NCBI GenBank assembly: GCA_016719485.1
Contig: JADJZB010000020.1
Span: 186,001-250,000 of the forward strand
Source of the DNA: Holophagales bacterium
GTDB taxonomy: Bacteria > Acidobacteriota > Thermoanaerobaculia > UBA5066
Length of the DNA stretch: 64,000 nt
Direction: 5' to 3'
The translations under genes and the position numbers were made by a program. Numbering within the stretch: the stretch's first letter is position 1; each line of letters begins with the position of its first letter. Positions 1-8,508 of this stretch are shown in pieces. The notes beneath the pieces were generated by a model. It saw only the letters and a list, made by a program, of their open reading frames with translations, was not told the origin of the DNA and did no database searches.

Positions 1-1
1 C

Positions 2-1789
2 AAGACGAACGAGGTCGCCATCCTCCTCCTCGGGACGAAGACGTCGAAGCTCTGGCGGACGAAGGAGGACCTCGCGCCGTTCGGGACGCCCGGCTTCCTC
101 TGGGCGAACAACAACGCCCGCGACCCGGAAGTGCGCAAGGAATACGGGGTCCAGCCCGACGACGCGCCGTTCGACCCCGTCTACGGGCCGTGGGATCGCG
201 ACGTCGCATTCCGGAAGTGGTACGACCGGGTGAAGGGGAAGATCGACGCGATCGAGGCGGTGAACCTCTGGGCCTCCTCCCCGATCAACCGGCCGCACGC
301 CTGCGACGGGAAGGTCACGACGGCCGAGATGGCCGAGAAGCTCGTCTTCCTCGCCCACTACGGCAAGGTCACCCTGCGCGAGAAGTTCCCGGTGGCGGGG
401 AATCGCCGGATGCCCGATCACCCGGGCGCCATCCCTCACCTCACCCTCGGCTACGCCGTCTTCAGTCCCGTCTTCATCGCCCAGAAGCTGAAGGAGGCGA
501 AGGCGCAGGAGGCGGCCGCCACGACGCCGGTCGCGAAGGAGCCCTCCCTCGACCTCGCCGGCGTGGAGGCGTTCTTCAAGCTCGACAAGCCGAAGCTCTG
601 GAAGGGGAGCGTCTTCCCGAAGACCGAAGCCGAGAACGGCCTCGTCTCGGGCTCGGCCGCTTACTGGCAGATCCTGAAGGGCCTCCCCGACGACGCGGCG
701 AAGGCGCACGTCGCGCTCCGCGACCAGCTCGCCGGCCTGAACGCGAGGGCCGCGTACTTCGCGGCGGCGGAGGGCGACGTGGCGATCCGCGAGGCCAGGC
801 GCGAGTACGGCCGCCGCTCGCCCTACCAGATCCCCCGCATCAAGGGGACCTTCGCGCTCCACCAGCTCCGGCTCCTCCTCGGTAACGACACCTTCCTGAA
901 GGCGATGGACGCCGCCTTCACCGCCAGCAGGAACCGCGACGTGACGACCGCGGGGCTCGTCGCCGCCCTCTCCGGGGCGGCCGGGCGCGACGTCGCGCCG
1001 TTCCTGGCCCCGTGGATCGAGGCGAAGGGCTTTCCCGACCCGAAGGTCGAGGCGCGGGCCGAGCCGGACGGCGAGGAGTGGAAGGTGACCCTCGTCGTGA
1101 CACAGGCGGGATCGCCGTACCACTTCCTCGGGAGCGTCGCGATCGACGCCGGCGGAAAGCGCCTCGTGAGGCCGTACGAGGTGAAGGGCGAGCGGACGGA
1201 GCTGACGTTCGCCGTTCCGCAGAAGCCCGGGCGGGTCGTCTTCGACGCGGGGCGGGACATCCCGGTTCCCCTCGCGAACCCTCATTCCTTCGTCAACTTC
1301 TCCGACGACTTCGAGCGGACGAAGATCGTCTACGGGACGACGCGGCAAGTCGAGGCGAACCACACGCTCGCCCTCCGTTTCCAGGCCACGCTCGCCGACG
1401 CCTACAGCGAGGAGCTGCCGCCCGTCGTGAAGGACGCCGAGATTACCGAGGACGAGCTCGCCGCGAGCGACCTCTTCCTCCTCGGCCCGCCCTCGGACAA
1501 CGCGCTCGTCGCCCGGGTCCTGGAGAAGCTGCCCGTCACCTTCGGAAAGGGCTTCTTCACGTACGACGGGGTGACGTACCCGCGCCCCGACGACGGTCTC
1601 TACCTCTGCGTCCCGAGCCCCTGGAGTCCCGGGCGGGTCGTCTGGCTCTTCGCCGCCAACTCGGCGCTCCAGCTCCACCAGATGACGAAGAGCTATACCG
1701 GGAGCCTCCCGCAGTGGGCGGTCTGGCGCGGCGACGAGGTCAAGTCCCAGGGCTGGGCGCCGGTCGAAAGGTTCGTCTTCGAGCTCTAG
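2..1789 (+). CDS. Partial protein with M1-peptidase-like C-terminal region
   Basis: The reading frame is open from the window edge, so the N-terminus lies outside; about 595 residues are visible. The stretch around bases 836-1040 (KGTFALHQLRLLLG, then an alpha-helical region ending FLAPWIEAKGFPDP) resembles the helical end of M1-family aminopeptidases, where a KG-x-hydrophobic helix is followed by a W-x-x-x-x-G-x-P turn. A beta-rich domain then follows. No HEXXH zinc motif is visible in this part, so catalytic activity cannot be judged. It ends just 4 bases into the converging membrane-protein gene. Assignment rests on pattern resemblance only. Confidence 0.5.
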   Translation, partial: KTNEVAILLLGTKTSKLWRTKEDLAPFGTPGFLWANNNARDPEVRKEYGVQPDDAPFDPVYGPWDRDVAFRKWYDRVKGKIDAIEAVNLWASSPINRPHACDGKVTTAEMAEKLVFLAHYGKVTLREKFPVAGNRRMPDHPGAIPHLTLGYAVFSPVFIAQKLKEAKAQEAAATTPVAKEPSLDLAGVEAFFKLDKPKLWKGSVFPKTEAENGLVSGSAAYWQILKGLPDDAAKAHVALRDQLAGLNARAAYFAAAEGDVAIREARREYGRRSPYQIPRIKGTFALHQLRLLLGNDTFLKAMDAAFTASRNRDVTTAGLVAALSGAAGRDVAPFLAPWIEAKGFPDPKVEARAEPDGEEWKVTLVVTQAGSPYHFLGSVAIDAGGKRLVRPYEVKGERTELTFAVPQKPGRVVFDAGRDIPVPLANPHSFVNFSDDFERTKIVYGTTRQVEANHTLALRFQATLADAYSEELPPVVKDAEITEDELAASDLFLLGPPSDNALVARVLEKLPVTFGKGFFTYDGVTYPRPDDGLYLCVPSPWSPGRVVWLFAANSALQLHQMTKSYTGSLPQWAVWRGDEVKSQGWAPVERFVFEL

Positions 1790-3843
1790 CTCCGGGAGCC
1801 CCTCGGCTTCTTCTCGCGCGCGAGAAGCGCGAGAAGAAGCCCGAACGCGCCGAGGATCAGTGCACTGACGAACACGGAGCGGTCGTCTTCCCAGCGGAAG
1901 AGGAGCGGCGCCGCGCAGGTCGCCGCGGCGAGGAGCGAGGTGACGACTCCCGCCTCTTCCCGCTCGAGCGAGAGGAGCCCGAGCAGCAGCAGGACCGACG
2001 CGTAGTAGCAGGTCAGGTCTGCCAGGACGAAGACGAGGCCTGCCCCTGCGGCGGCCGTGGCCCAGGCGGGCCGCCTGCGAAGGGCGAAGACCACCGCCGC
2101 GAGCGACGCGGCGGCGAGGAGCATCCGGAGCGGGCGTGAGTCCCCCAGCGCCGATCGCTTGGTCTCCTTCCAGGCCGCCAGAGGCTCCCGCTCCCCGTTC
2201 TTCACGAGAGCCTCGGCGCGGGTCGCGGTGCGCCACGTCACGAGCGTGCCGAGCCCCACGTTGTTCGCCAGGGGCGTGGCGAGGTGCTTGCGGCTGTTGT
2301 CGGCGAACTCGGCCCACGCCGTCCATCGGACGCTCGAGAAGCCGCCCGACGCCAGGAGCGAGAGCGGAACCGCGACCAGGACCGTAAGCAGTGCCCCCTC
2401 TGCCACGAGAAGCTCCTCGCGGACGGCGCTCCGGTTGCGCTCCCGCGCCCAGCGCCACGCCGCTGCGGCCCCGAGTGCGAGAAGGAGCGCGCCCGGGAAG
2501 ATGCGGAGGAGCGCCGAGCAGGCCAGGGCCGATCCCGCGAGGCGCGGCCGGCCGAGCTTGAGCAGCGCCACGCCGGCCATGGCGGCGGCGAGCCAGTCCA
2601 TCCGGAGGAAGGAGCCGCCGTTCCAGAAGAACCGGCCGGGGAAGTTCGTCCCCCAGAAGACGAGGGCGACGCACGCGGCCCGCCACCCGAAGGCCCTCCA
2701 CAGGAGCAGCCAGGCGCCCAGGAGAAGAGCCGGATCGAGGAGCGAGAGGAGGCCGACGGAGCGGTCGGTCACCGGTCCGGCGGCCCGGGCGAATGCGCCG
2801 CCGAGGATGCCCCACGCGGGGGTCGCGTTGTAGCCGTGGTCGACCAGGATCCGGCGGAAGTGCTCCGGGGTCGTCCGGGTCCGGAACCAGAGGACGTCGG
2901 AGACGAACGCTTCCCAGCGCGCGCCGAAGCGGGGCCGCCAGGTCGCGAGCGCGTCGTCGGCCTTCGACGTCCCGATGGCGTTCGTCGCGAGGTCGCGCAC
3001 CGGGAGCACGGTACCGGGTGGCAGGAGTCCCGCGGCGCGCTCGGCGGCCAGGGTCGCCTCGTAGAGACCCGTGTATCCGAGCTCGGGAAAGTACTTCGCC
3101 CCGAGCACGTAGTGGTAGGCGTCCCAGACGTGGACGAACCGTCCGAAATGGAAGAGGCCGAAGTTGAAGAAGGCGGCGGCCGACAGGAGGCCGAGCGTGG
3201 CGAGCGCCCTGTCGCGGAGCTTCTCGTGGCGCGCGGGGGCCCCTCTTCGACGAAGGACGACGCCCCACGCGAGGAGGAGGGCGGCGGCGAGCGCGATGAG
3301 CCCTCTCCCCACGACGAGGAGCTCATCCTCCGGGATCGGCTTCTCGGTGACGGCCGTGGCCACGGGCTCCCGCCAGTATCCCGGGGCCTCTGCGAATGCG
3401 GCGAGCTCGCCTACGGCGTACGTCCCATCGCCCCCCTCGGCGTGAACGAGGAGGAACCTCGCCTCCCTCGGGTCCGGCAGCTCGGCCCGGCGGGTCCTCA
3501 TCCCGTACAGGGCGTCGCCCGCCTCGACCCTCAGGATGCCGGTCCAGGTCCGGCCGTCGACGGACGCCTCGACGAGGTAGGTGTCGCCGGCATCCGCCTG
3601 GAGAAGGAGCGCGCCTACCGGGCGGGGCGCTCCGAGGTCGACGGCCAGGAATGCCTCCGGGTCGACGAGCCGGACCACCCGCCGGGCGGCCAGGGCCGCG
3701 GCCGCCGCGGCGCCCTCCGGCGCGAGGAGTCCGTCCGTGGCCGCCGGGGCGCCGGAGAGCCCCCGCCCCTGCGCCTCGCGGCCGAGGAGCATGTTGCCGT
3801 CCGGGACGGCCATGGAGGCGGCGAAGAGGAGCGTCGCGAGCAT
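1786..3843 (-). CDS. Discoidin-like domain plus polytopic membrane protein
   Basis: Encodes 685 residues from the ATG at 3843. An upstream in-frame start would overlap the divergent DUF2911 gene and lacks a hydrophobic leader, whereas the chosen start gives a short hydrophobic N-terminus. Residues about 20-170 look like an F5/8 type C (discoidin) sugar-binding beta domain (phrases such as VDLGAPRPVGALLLQADAG and SVDGRTWTG). The rest has about ten hydrophobic segments with a luminal-type loop (HFGRFVHVWDAYHYVLG), a layout like GT-C/GT87-type glycosyltransferases. A role in envelope glycan transfer is inference; no catalytic residue is certain. It is divergently transcribed from the DUF2911 gene, with 118 bases between starts. 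Confidence 0.6.
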   Translation of the reverse strand: MLATLLFAASMAVPDGNMLLGREAQGRGLSGAPAATDGLLAPEGAAAAAALAARRVVRLVDPEAFLAVDLGAPRPVGALLLQADAGDTYLVEASVDGRTWTGILRVEAGDALYGMRTRRAELPDPREARFLLVHAEGGDGTYAVGELAAFAEAPGYWREPVATAVTEKPIPEDELLVVGRGLIALAAALLLAWGVVLRRRGAPARHEKLRDRALATLGLLSAAAFFNFGLFHFGRFVHVWDAYHYVLGAKYFPELGYTGLYEATLAAERAAGLLPPGTVLPVRDLATNAIGTSKADDALATWRPRFGARWEAFVSDVLWFRTRTTPEHFRRILVDHGYNATPAWGILGGAFARAAGPVTDRSVGLLSLLDPALLLGAWLLLWRAFGWRAACVALVFWGTNFPGRFFWNGGSFLRMDWLAAAMAGVALLKLGRPRLAGSALACSALLRIFPGALLLALGAAAAWRWARERNRSAVREELLVAEGALLTVLVAVPLSLLASGGFSSVRWTAWAEFADNSRKHLATPLANNVGLGTLVTWRTATRAEALVKNGEREPLAAWKETKRSALGDSRPLRMLLAAASLAAVVFALRRRPAWATAAAGAGLVFVLADLTCYYASVLLLLGLLSLEREEAGVVTSLLAAATCAAPLLFRWEDDRSVFVSALILGAFGLLLALLAREKKPRGSRS

Positions 3844-3961
3844 GTGCGGCGGAGCCGGAAACCCGGCGCCGCCGGCAGCGTATCTCGAAGCGGAATTCAC
3901 GACGACCGGCACGAGCGGGGCCCGCCCGGGGTCCGGTGTGTCGGCGTCCGAGGAGGCCCTG

Positions 3962-5113
3962 ATGACCCGAACTCCGCTCCGGCTCGCGCCGGCCCTCATC
4001 CCTGCCCTCGCCCTGGCCCTGGCCGCCCCCGCCGCCGCCGAGCGGCTCGCCGGTCCGCCGAGCGGCGACAACCAGAAGGCGTCGGTCTCCCAGTGGATCG
4101 GCCCCGTCGAGGTCGGAATCACCTACAACAGCCCGAAGGTGACGGCTCCCGACGGCACCGACCGCCGCGGAAAAATCTGGGGAGGCCTCGTCCCGTACGG
4201 GATGTCGAAGGATTCGTTCGGCAGCTGCGGCGACGAATGCCCCTGGCGGGCCGGCGCCAACGAGAACACCGTCTTTCGCGTGTCGCACGACGTGCAGGTC
4301 GAGGGTCAGCCGCTCGCGGCCGGCTCCTACGGCCTCTTCATGGTCCCCGGTCCCGAGGAGTTCACGATCATCTTCTCGAAGAACTCCACGTCGTGGGGAC
4401 ACTACTTCTACACCTCGAAGGAAGATGCCCTGCGCGTGAAGGTCAAGCCCCGCAAGGCCCCGTACACGCACTGGATGACCTTCGACTTCGTCGAGAGGAA
4501 GCCGGAGGAGGCCACCGTCGTCCTCCGCTGGGACGAGCTGGAGATTCCGATCCGGGTCCAGGTGTCCGACGTGAATGAGGTCTACCTGGGACAGATGCGG
4601 AACCAGCTGCGCAACGCGACCGGCTTCGACTGGCAGTCGTGGGAGCAGGCGGCGCAGTTCTGCCTCGGAAAGAAGATCAACCTCGCCGAGGCGCTGAAGT
4701 GGGCCGAGCACGCGGCGACCCCGGGCTTCACCGGCCAGGAGAACTTCCGGACGCTCTCCACGCTCTCCCAGGCGCAGGCGGCCAACGGCCGGGCCGACGC
4801 GGCGAAGGCGACGATGCAGAAGGCGCTCGAGCACCCGACGGCGACCGTCATCGATCTCCACATGTACGGCCGGCAGCTCCAGGCGCAGAAGAAGACCGAC
4901 GAGGCCGTCGCCGTCTACCTCCTCAACGCGAAGAGGCACCCGGACGTGTGGCCGGTGAACGTCGGCCTCGCCCGCGCCTACTCCGCCCAGGGGAAGACGA
5001 AGGAAGCCCTCGCGGCGGCGAAGAAGGCCCTCGCCCAGGCGCCGGACGACGGGAACCGCAACAACCTGAAGAACCTCATCGCCACCCTCGAGGCGGGCAA
5101 ACCCGTCAACTGA
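3962..5113 (+). CDS. DUF2911 domain protein with C-terminal TPR repeats
   Basis: 383 residues from ATG 3962. Residues 1-27 form a clear signal peptide (Leu/Ala-rich, ending APAAA), so the protein is exported. Residues about 35-185 match the DUF2911 pattern, with features such as GKIWGGLVPYG, the turn LAAGSYGLFMVPG and the strand FTIIFSKN. The C-terminal 150 residues are helical and TPR-like (AQGKTKEALAAAKKALAQAPDD). DUF2911 proteins have no established biochemical role. A 9-bp stem-loop follows the stop codon. Confidence 0.8.
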   Translation: MTRTPLRLAPALIPALALALAAPAAAERLAGPPSGDNQKASVSQWIGPVEVGITYNSPKVTAPDGTDRRGKIWGGLVPYGMSKDSFGSCGDECPWRAGANENTVFRVSHDVQVEGQPLAAGSYGLFMVPGPEEFTIIFSKNSTSWGHYFYTSKEDALRVKVKPRKAPYTHWMTFDFVERKPEEATVVLRWDELEIPIRVQVSDVNEVYLGQMRNQLRNATGFDWQSWEQAAQFCLGKKINLAEALKWAEHAATPGFTGQENFRTLSTLSQAQAANGRADAAKATMQKALEHPTATVIDLHMYGRQLQAQKKTDEAVAVYLLNAKRHPDVWPVNVGLARAYSAQGKTKEALAAAKKALAQAPDDGNRNNLKNLIATLEAGKPVN

Positions 5114-5135
5114 ACCGGGCCGCCGTCCGCGTCTC

Positions 5136-5158
5136 CCGTCCGCTCGCGCAGCGGACGG
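5136..5158 (+). terminator. Stem-loop after the DUF2911 gene
   Basis: A perfect 9-bp stem (CCGTCCGCT / AGCGGACGG) with a 5-base loop lies 22 bases after the stop codon. There is no T tract, so it is a weak intrinsic terminator at best or a 3-prime-end stabilising hairpin. Confidence 0.4.
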
Positions 5159-5169
5159 ACGGTGAGACG

Positions 5170-5226
5170 GTGCCAGGCGTGAAACCGTGTATTGTTGAAA
5201 ACAATACACGGTTTCACGCCTGGCAC
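5170..5226. repeat. Perfect 57-bp palindrome (27-bp arms, GAA loop)
   Basis: The left arm 5170-5196 (starting GTGCCAGGCGTGAAACC) is the exact reverse complement of the right arm 5200-5226, with only GAA between. It sits between two converging genes. The size and outer GGTGCC foot resemble REP/MITE-type dispersed palindromes mobilised by RAYT transposases, but no such transposase is in the window. It could also serve as a bidirectional terminator. A second palindrome with the same arm length lies at 41419-41480. Confidence 0.85.
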
Positions 5227-5235
5227 GGAATCGTG

Positions 5236-7005
5236 CTAGCGGAAGACTCCCGCCACGTCGACGATGAGGTGGGCGGTTCCGGCGGAGCCGTTGAACGCGC
5301 TGAACGTGGCCCCGGGGCCGACGGAGACGACGGACGAGCAGGCGCGCGTGCCCCCCTGCCGGAAGTGCACGTTGCTCGTGCCGGGCGCGACGCCTCGTCC
5401 CGGGAAGAGCGTTACGAACCCCGCGGCCAGAGGCTCGGTGACCGTGACGTTCACCGCGAGGGCGGCGGCGTCGGACGGGATGCCGCACACCGTGCCGACG
5501 GTGAAGGCGCGCGTCTGGCCCGCGGCCAGCGCGGGAGGTCCGAGCGTCGCCGGGCGCGAGGACTCGCGCGTGTCGAGGACCCGGCAGGGAGTGAGGGGGT
5601 AGAAGGCCGTCCCCTGGGTCGCCAGGACGCCGAGGTGCGCCGTGGTGGCGACGGACGCTTTCACGAAGTTCGCGAAGTAGGGGATGTTGAGCGTCGCGAG
5701 GGTGTCCGCCGTCGTGTGGTAGTGAGGGGTGAAGTCGTTCACGTCGTCCTCGATCGCGAGGAGGGCGGGCCAGCCCCGGGACCAGAAGGAGTAGTGGTCG
5801 CTCGCCGCGTTCCAGTCGGGGTCGTCGACGGGAGCCAGGGCGTTCCCGACGTAGAGGCTCACCGCGGCGCGGAACGTGTCGGCAATGGCCCGATCCGCCG
5901 CGTAGCCGGAGCTGCCCGGGGTGCGGGTGTGGAGCCTCAGCGTCGGAGCGCCGCCGCCGTCCCACGAGATCATGTCGAGGTTGAGGACGGCGACCACGTT
6001 GGCGTCCTGCGCCGCGAGAGAGGCCGCGTAGGCGGAACTCCCGTAGAGCCCCTGCTCTTCGCCGGTGAAGAGGACGAAGCGGATCGTCCGCTGGAAGCGA
6101 TGATCACTCAGGATCCGTGCGGCGAGGAGGACACCGGTCGACCCGCTCGCGTTGTCGTCGGCGCCGGGAGCGACGCTTCCGTAAGGCATGTCGTCGAGGT
6201 GTGCGCAGAGGATGACGATCTCGGAGGGGCGCGACACGCCGGGGAGGTCGGCGACGACGTTCCGGCCGGCCACGGAACCCCGCTGCCAGGCGTGATACGA
6301 GGGAGCGAGGCCGAACGACTCCAGCCTCTCGTATGCAAACTGCGTCGCACGGCCGATCTGCTGGCCCGAGTTCGTGTGACGGCTGGCGATCGTGACGAGA
6401 GAGCCGCCGACCGAGACGGGCCGCCCCCCGCTCAATCCGCCGGCCAGCTCGGTCACCCCGGCTTCGGTCACCTGCTCCACCATTCCCGCCACGGCCCCGT
6501 CCCAGGCCGCTTCTGCGAGCGGGACCCGCGTCTCGCGTGAAGACGTGTCCATCGGGACGGGCGGGAGCCGGGTGAGGTCGAAGCCCGCGACCGCGAGCGC
6601 TTCCGCCTGGGCTTCGTCGGCTCTCGCGACGACGTGCCGTCCGTCGTCCATGACGACGTCGGCGATCTCCCTCGCCTTCGCCCGTGCACCCCGTCGGCGG
6701 CCGAGCGCGATGACGAACTCCTCCGGGCTCCCGGCCGTCGCCAGGACCCGGGCGTCCCGGGCGAGAGCGACTCTCTCCGCCGGGACGAACGTGAGCGCGT
6801 ACGCGACACCGTCCGGGCCCGTCAGTATCGCGTAGACGGGAAGAGAAGAGTCGGCGAGGCCGTCGCCGACGGGGACGCGCGCGAGGACCCGGGGAGAGCC
6901 GGGGACCGCCGCAGGGACCGCGCCGGACCGGGCCATGGAAGAGCCTGCCGAGATCGCGAGGAGCGCGGCGACACGCAGGAGGCGGAAGAGAAGTCTCGGG
7001 TTCAC
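5236..7005 (-). CDS. Secreted M28-family zinc aminopeptidase
   Basis: 589 residues from a GTG start, with a signal peptide at residues 1-25. The M28 catalytic domain spans about 235-455. All expected metal ligands and the general base are visible: H269 (CAHLDD), D283 (GADDNASG), E316/E317 (TGEEQG), D344 (LNLDM) and H404 (SDHYSF). It would release N-terminal residues from peptides outside the cytoplasm with two zinc ions. Residues about 468-589 form a separate beta domain starting FYPLTPCRVLDTR, also found at the end of the subtilase at 57639-59829, so it is probably a shared surface or secretion-linked module. The gene is divergent from the ornithine operon. Confidence 0.9.
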   Translation of the reverse strand: MNPRLLFRLLRVAALLAISAGSSMARSGAVPAAVPGSPRVLARVPVGDGLADSSLPVYAILTGPDGVAYALTFVPAERVALARDARVLATAGSPEEFVIALGRRRGARAKAREIADVVMDDGRHVVARADEAQAEALAVAGFDLTRLPPVPMDTSSRETRVPLAEAAWDGAVAGMVEQVTEAGVTELAGGLSGGRPVSVGGSLVTIASRHTNSGQQIGRATQFAYERLESFGLAPSYHAWQRGSVAGRNVVADLPGVSRPSEIVILCAHLDDMPYGSVAPGADDNASGSTGVLLAARILSDHRFQRTIRFVLFTGEEQGLYGSSAYAASLAAQDANVVAVLNLDMISWDGGGAPTLRLHTRTPGSSGYAADRAIADTFRAAVSLYVGNALAPVDDPDWNAASDHYSFWSRGWPALLAIEDDVNDFTPHYHTTADTLATLNIPYFANFVKASVATTAHLGVLATQGTAFYPLTPCRVLDTRESSRPATLGPPALAAGQTRAFTVGTVCGIPSDAAALAVNVTVTEPLAAGFVTLFPGRGVAPGTSNVHFRQGGTRACSSVVSVGPGATFSAFNGSAGTAHLIVDVAGVFR

Positions 7006-7182
7006 GGCGACTTCCTCGAGACTACACTCCTGCGACCGGATTTCAGCCGGGGGAGGCTGCGCCCCCCCTCGTCCGGAATCCTGCGAATCCCGCTAAAATG
7101 CGCTCCCGGGCGTTGCCACTGTTCCTGCCTGCGGGTCCCCGCCGGGCGGTTCGAACGGGCGAGTCCGGCAGGAGGATTCCAG

Positions 7183-8223
7183 ATGAAGAAGTTCCGTGTG
7201 GTCCAGTGGGGCCTCGGCGCCATGGGCAGCGGCATGGCCCGCCTCGTCCTCGAGAAGGACGGCCTCGAGCTCGTCGGGGGCATCGACATGCGTCCCGACT
7301 ACGTCGGCAAGGACCTGGGAGAGGTCCTCGGCGGCGGCCGGCGCCTCGGCGTCACCGTGACGAACGACCCGTCGTCGGTCCTCGACAAGGCGAAGGTCGA
7401 CCTCGTCGTCATCGCGACGACCTCCTGGACGAAGGAGCAGATGCCGGACCTGAAGAAGATTCTCTCGGCCGGGATCAACTGCATCTCCATCGCCGAGGAG
7501 ATGGCGGCTCCCGAGGCGCAGAGCCCCGAGCTCGCGGCCGAGATCGACGCCCTCGCGAAGAGGCACGGCGTCACGATCCTCGGGACCGGCGTCAATCCCG
7601 GCTTCGTCCTCGACCTCCTCGTGGTCGTCCTCTCCGGCGTCTGCCACCAGGTGGAGCGGATCGAGGCGAGCCGCGTGAACGACCTCTCCCCCTACGGCCC
7701 GACCGTCATGAAGACGCAGGGCGTCGGGACGACCCCCGAGCAGTTCGCGGCGGGCGTTGCCGACGGATCGATCGTCGGGCACGTCGGGTTCCCCGAGAGC
7801 ATCCGGATGATCAGCGACGCGCTCGGCCTCGGGGTGACCCGCATCGAGGAGAGCCGCGAGCCGATCATCAGCACGGTCTACCGCGAGACGCCGCACGTGA
7901 AAGTCGCGCCCGGCATGGTCGCCGGCTGCGCGCACGTCGCCATCGGCTACGCGGGCGAGAAGCCCGTGGTCAAGCTCGTTCACCCGCAGCAGATCCATCC
8001 GCACCTCGAGGGGCAGGGGACGGGCGACTACATCAACATCTACGGAAAGCCCGAGATCCACATGTCGACCGGCCCCGAGATCGCCGGCGGCATCGCGACG
8101 ATGGGCGTCGCCGTGAACATGATCCCGCACGTCGTCGCGGCGACGCCGGGCCTCAAGAGCATGGTCGACCTGCCGGTCCCCGCCGCCCTCATGGGCGAGC
8201 GCGCCTACAGCCGCCGGATCTGA
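7183..8223 (+). CDS. ord: 2,4-diaminopentanoate dehydrogenase
   Basis: 346 residues; ATG 7183 is preceded by a strong GGAGGA ribosome-binding site. The N-terminal Rossmann motif GLGAMG lies at residues 10-15. The family oxidises (2R,4S)-2,4-diaminopentanoate with NAD(P) to 2-amino-4-oxopentanoate and ammonia, a middle step of oxidative ornithine degradation. Length and whole-chain pattern (for example NPGFVLDLL and HPQQIHP) fit Ord rather than the related dihydrodipicolinate reductases. It is first in an eight-gene run with gaps of 1 to 50 bases or short overlaps. A weak TAAAAT element at 7094 could serve as a -10 box. Confidence 0.9.
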   Translation: MKKFRVVQWGLGAMGSGMARLVLEKDGLELVGGIDMRPDYVGKDLGEVLGGGRRLGVTVTNDPSSVLDKAKVDLVVIATTSWTKEQMPDLKKILSAGINCISIAEEMAAPEAQSPELAAEIDALAKRHGVTILGTGVNPGFVLDLLVVVLSGVCHQVERIEASRVNDLSPYGPTVMKTQGVGTTPEQFAAGVADGSIVGHVGFPESIRMISDALGLGVTRIEESREPIISTVYRETPHVKVAPGMVAGCAHVAIGYAGEKPVVKLVHPQQIHPHLEGQGTGDYINIYGKPEIHMSTGPEIAGGIATMGVAVNMIPHVVAATPGLKSMVDLPVPAALMGERAYSRRI

Positions 8224-8228
8224 GCGCC

Positions 8229-8507
8229 ATGAGTGTCGCCAGGGGGACCTGGGTCGAGATCGAGTCGACCGTCCTGCAGCCTGCGGAGCGTGCCCCGGGC
8301 CTGCCGGAGGACACGGCGCGAACGCCGTACGTCCTGCGCCTCTCGGGCTTCCTCGAGGAGGAGTCCGAGGTCGGCCAGGTGGCCTCCGTTACGAGCCTGA
8401 TCGGGCGGACGCACCGCGGCGTCCTGCGCGCCGTCAACCCGGGCTACGACCACAGCTTCGGGGCGACGGTGCCAGAGCTCCTCCACATCGGCCTTCGGGA
8501 GAGCTGA
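8229..8507 (+). CDS. ortA: 2-amino-4-oxopentanoate thiolase, small subunit
   Basis: 92 residues, starting 5 bases after ord. The short length, an all-beta-looking sequence with the sequence LRAVNPGYDHSFG near the end, and position between ord and ortB identify it as OrtA. With OrtB it cleaves 2-amino-4-oxopentanoate with CoA to alanine and acetyl-CoA. The identification leans on gene order; the sequence alone would be a weak call. Confidence 0.85.
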   Translation: MSVARGTWVEIESTVLQPAERAPGLPEDTARTPYVLRLSGFLEEESEVGQVASVTSLIGRTHRGVLRAVNPGYDHSFGATVPELLHIGLRES

Positions 8508-8508
8508 G

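Noticed and set aside
5221..5241. TGGCACG sequence as a sigma-54 promoter
   Set aside because: The -12 element does not match at the required spacing; it is the outer arm of the palindrome.
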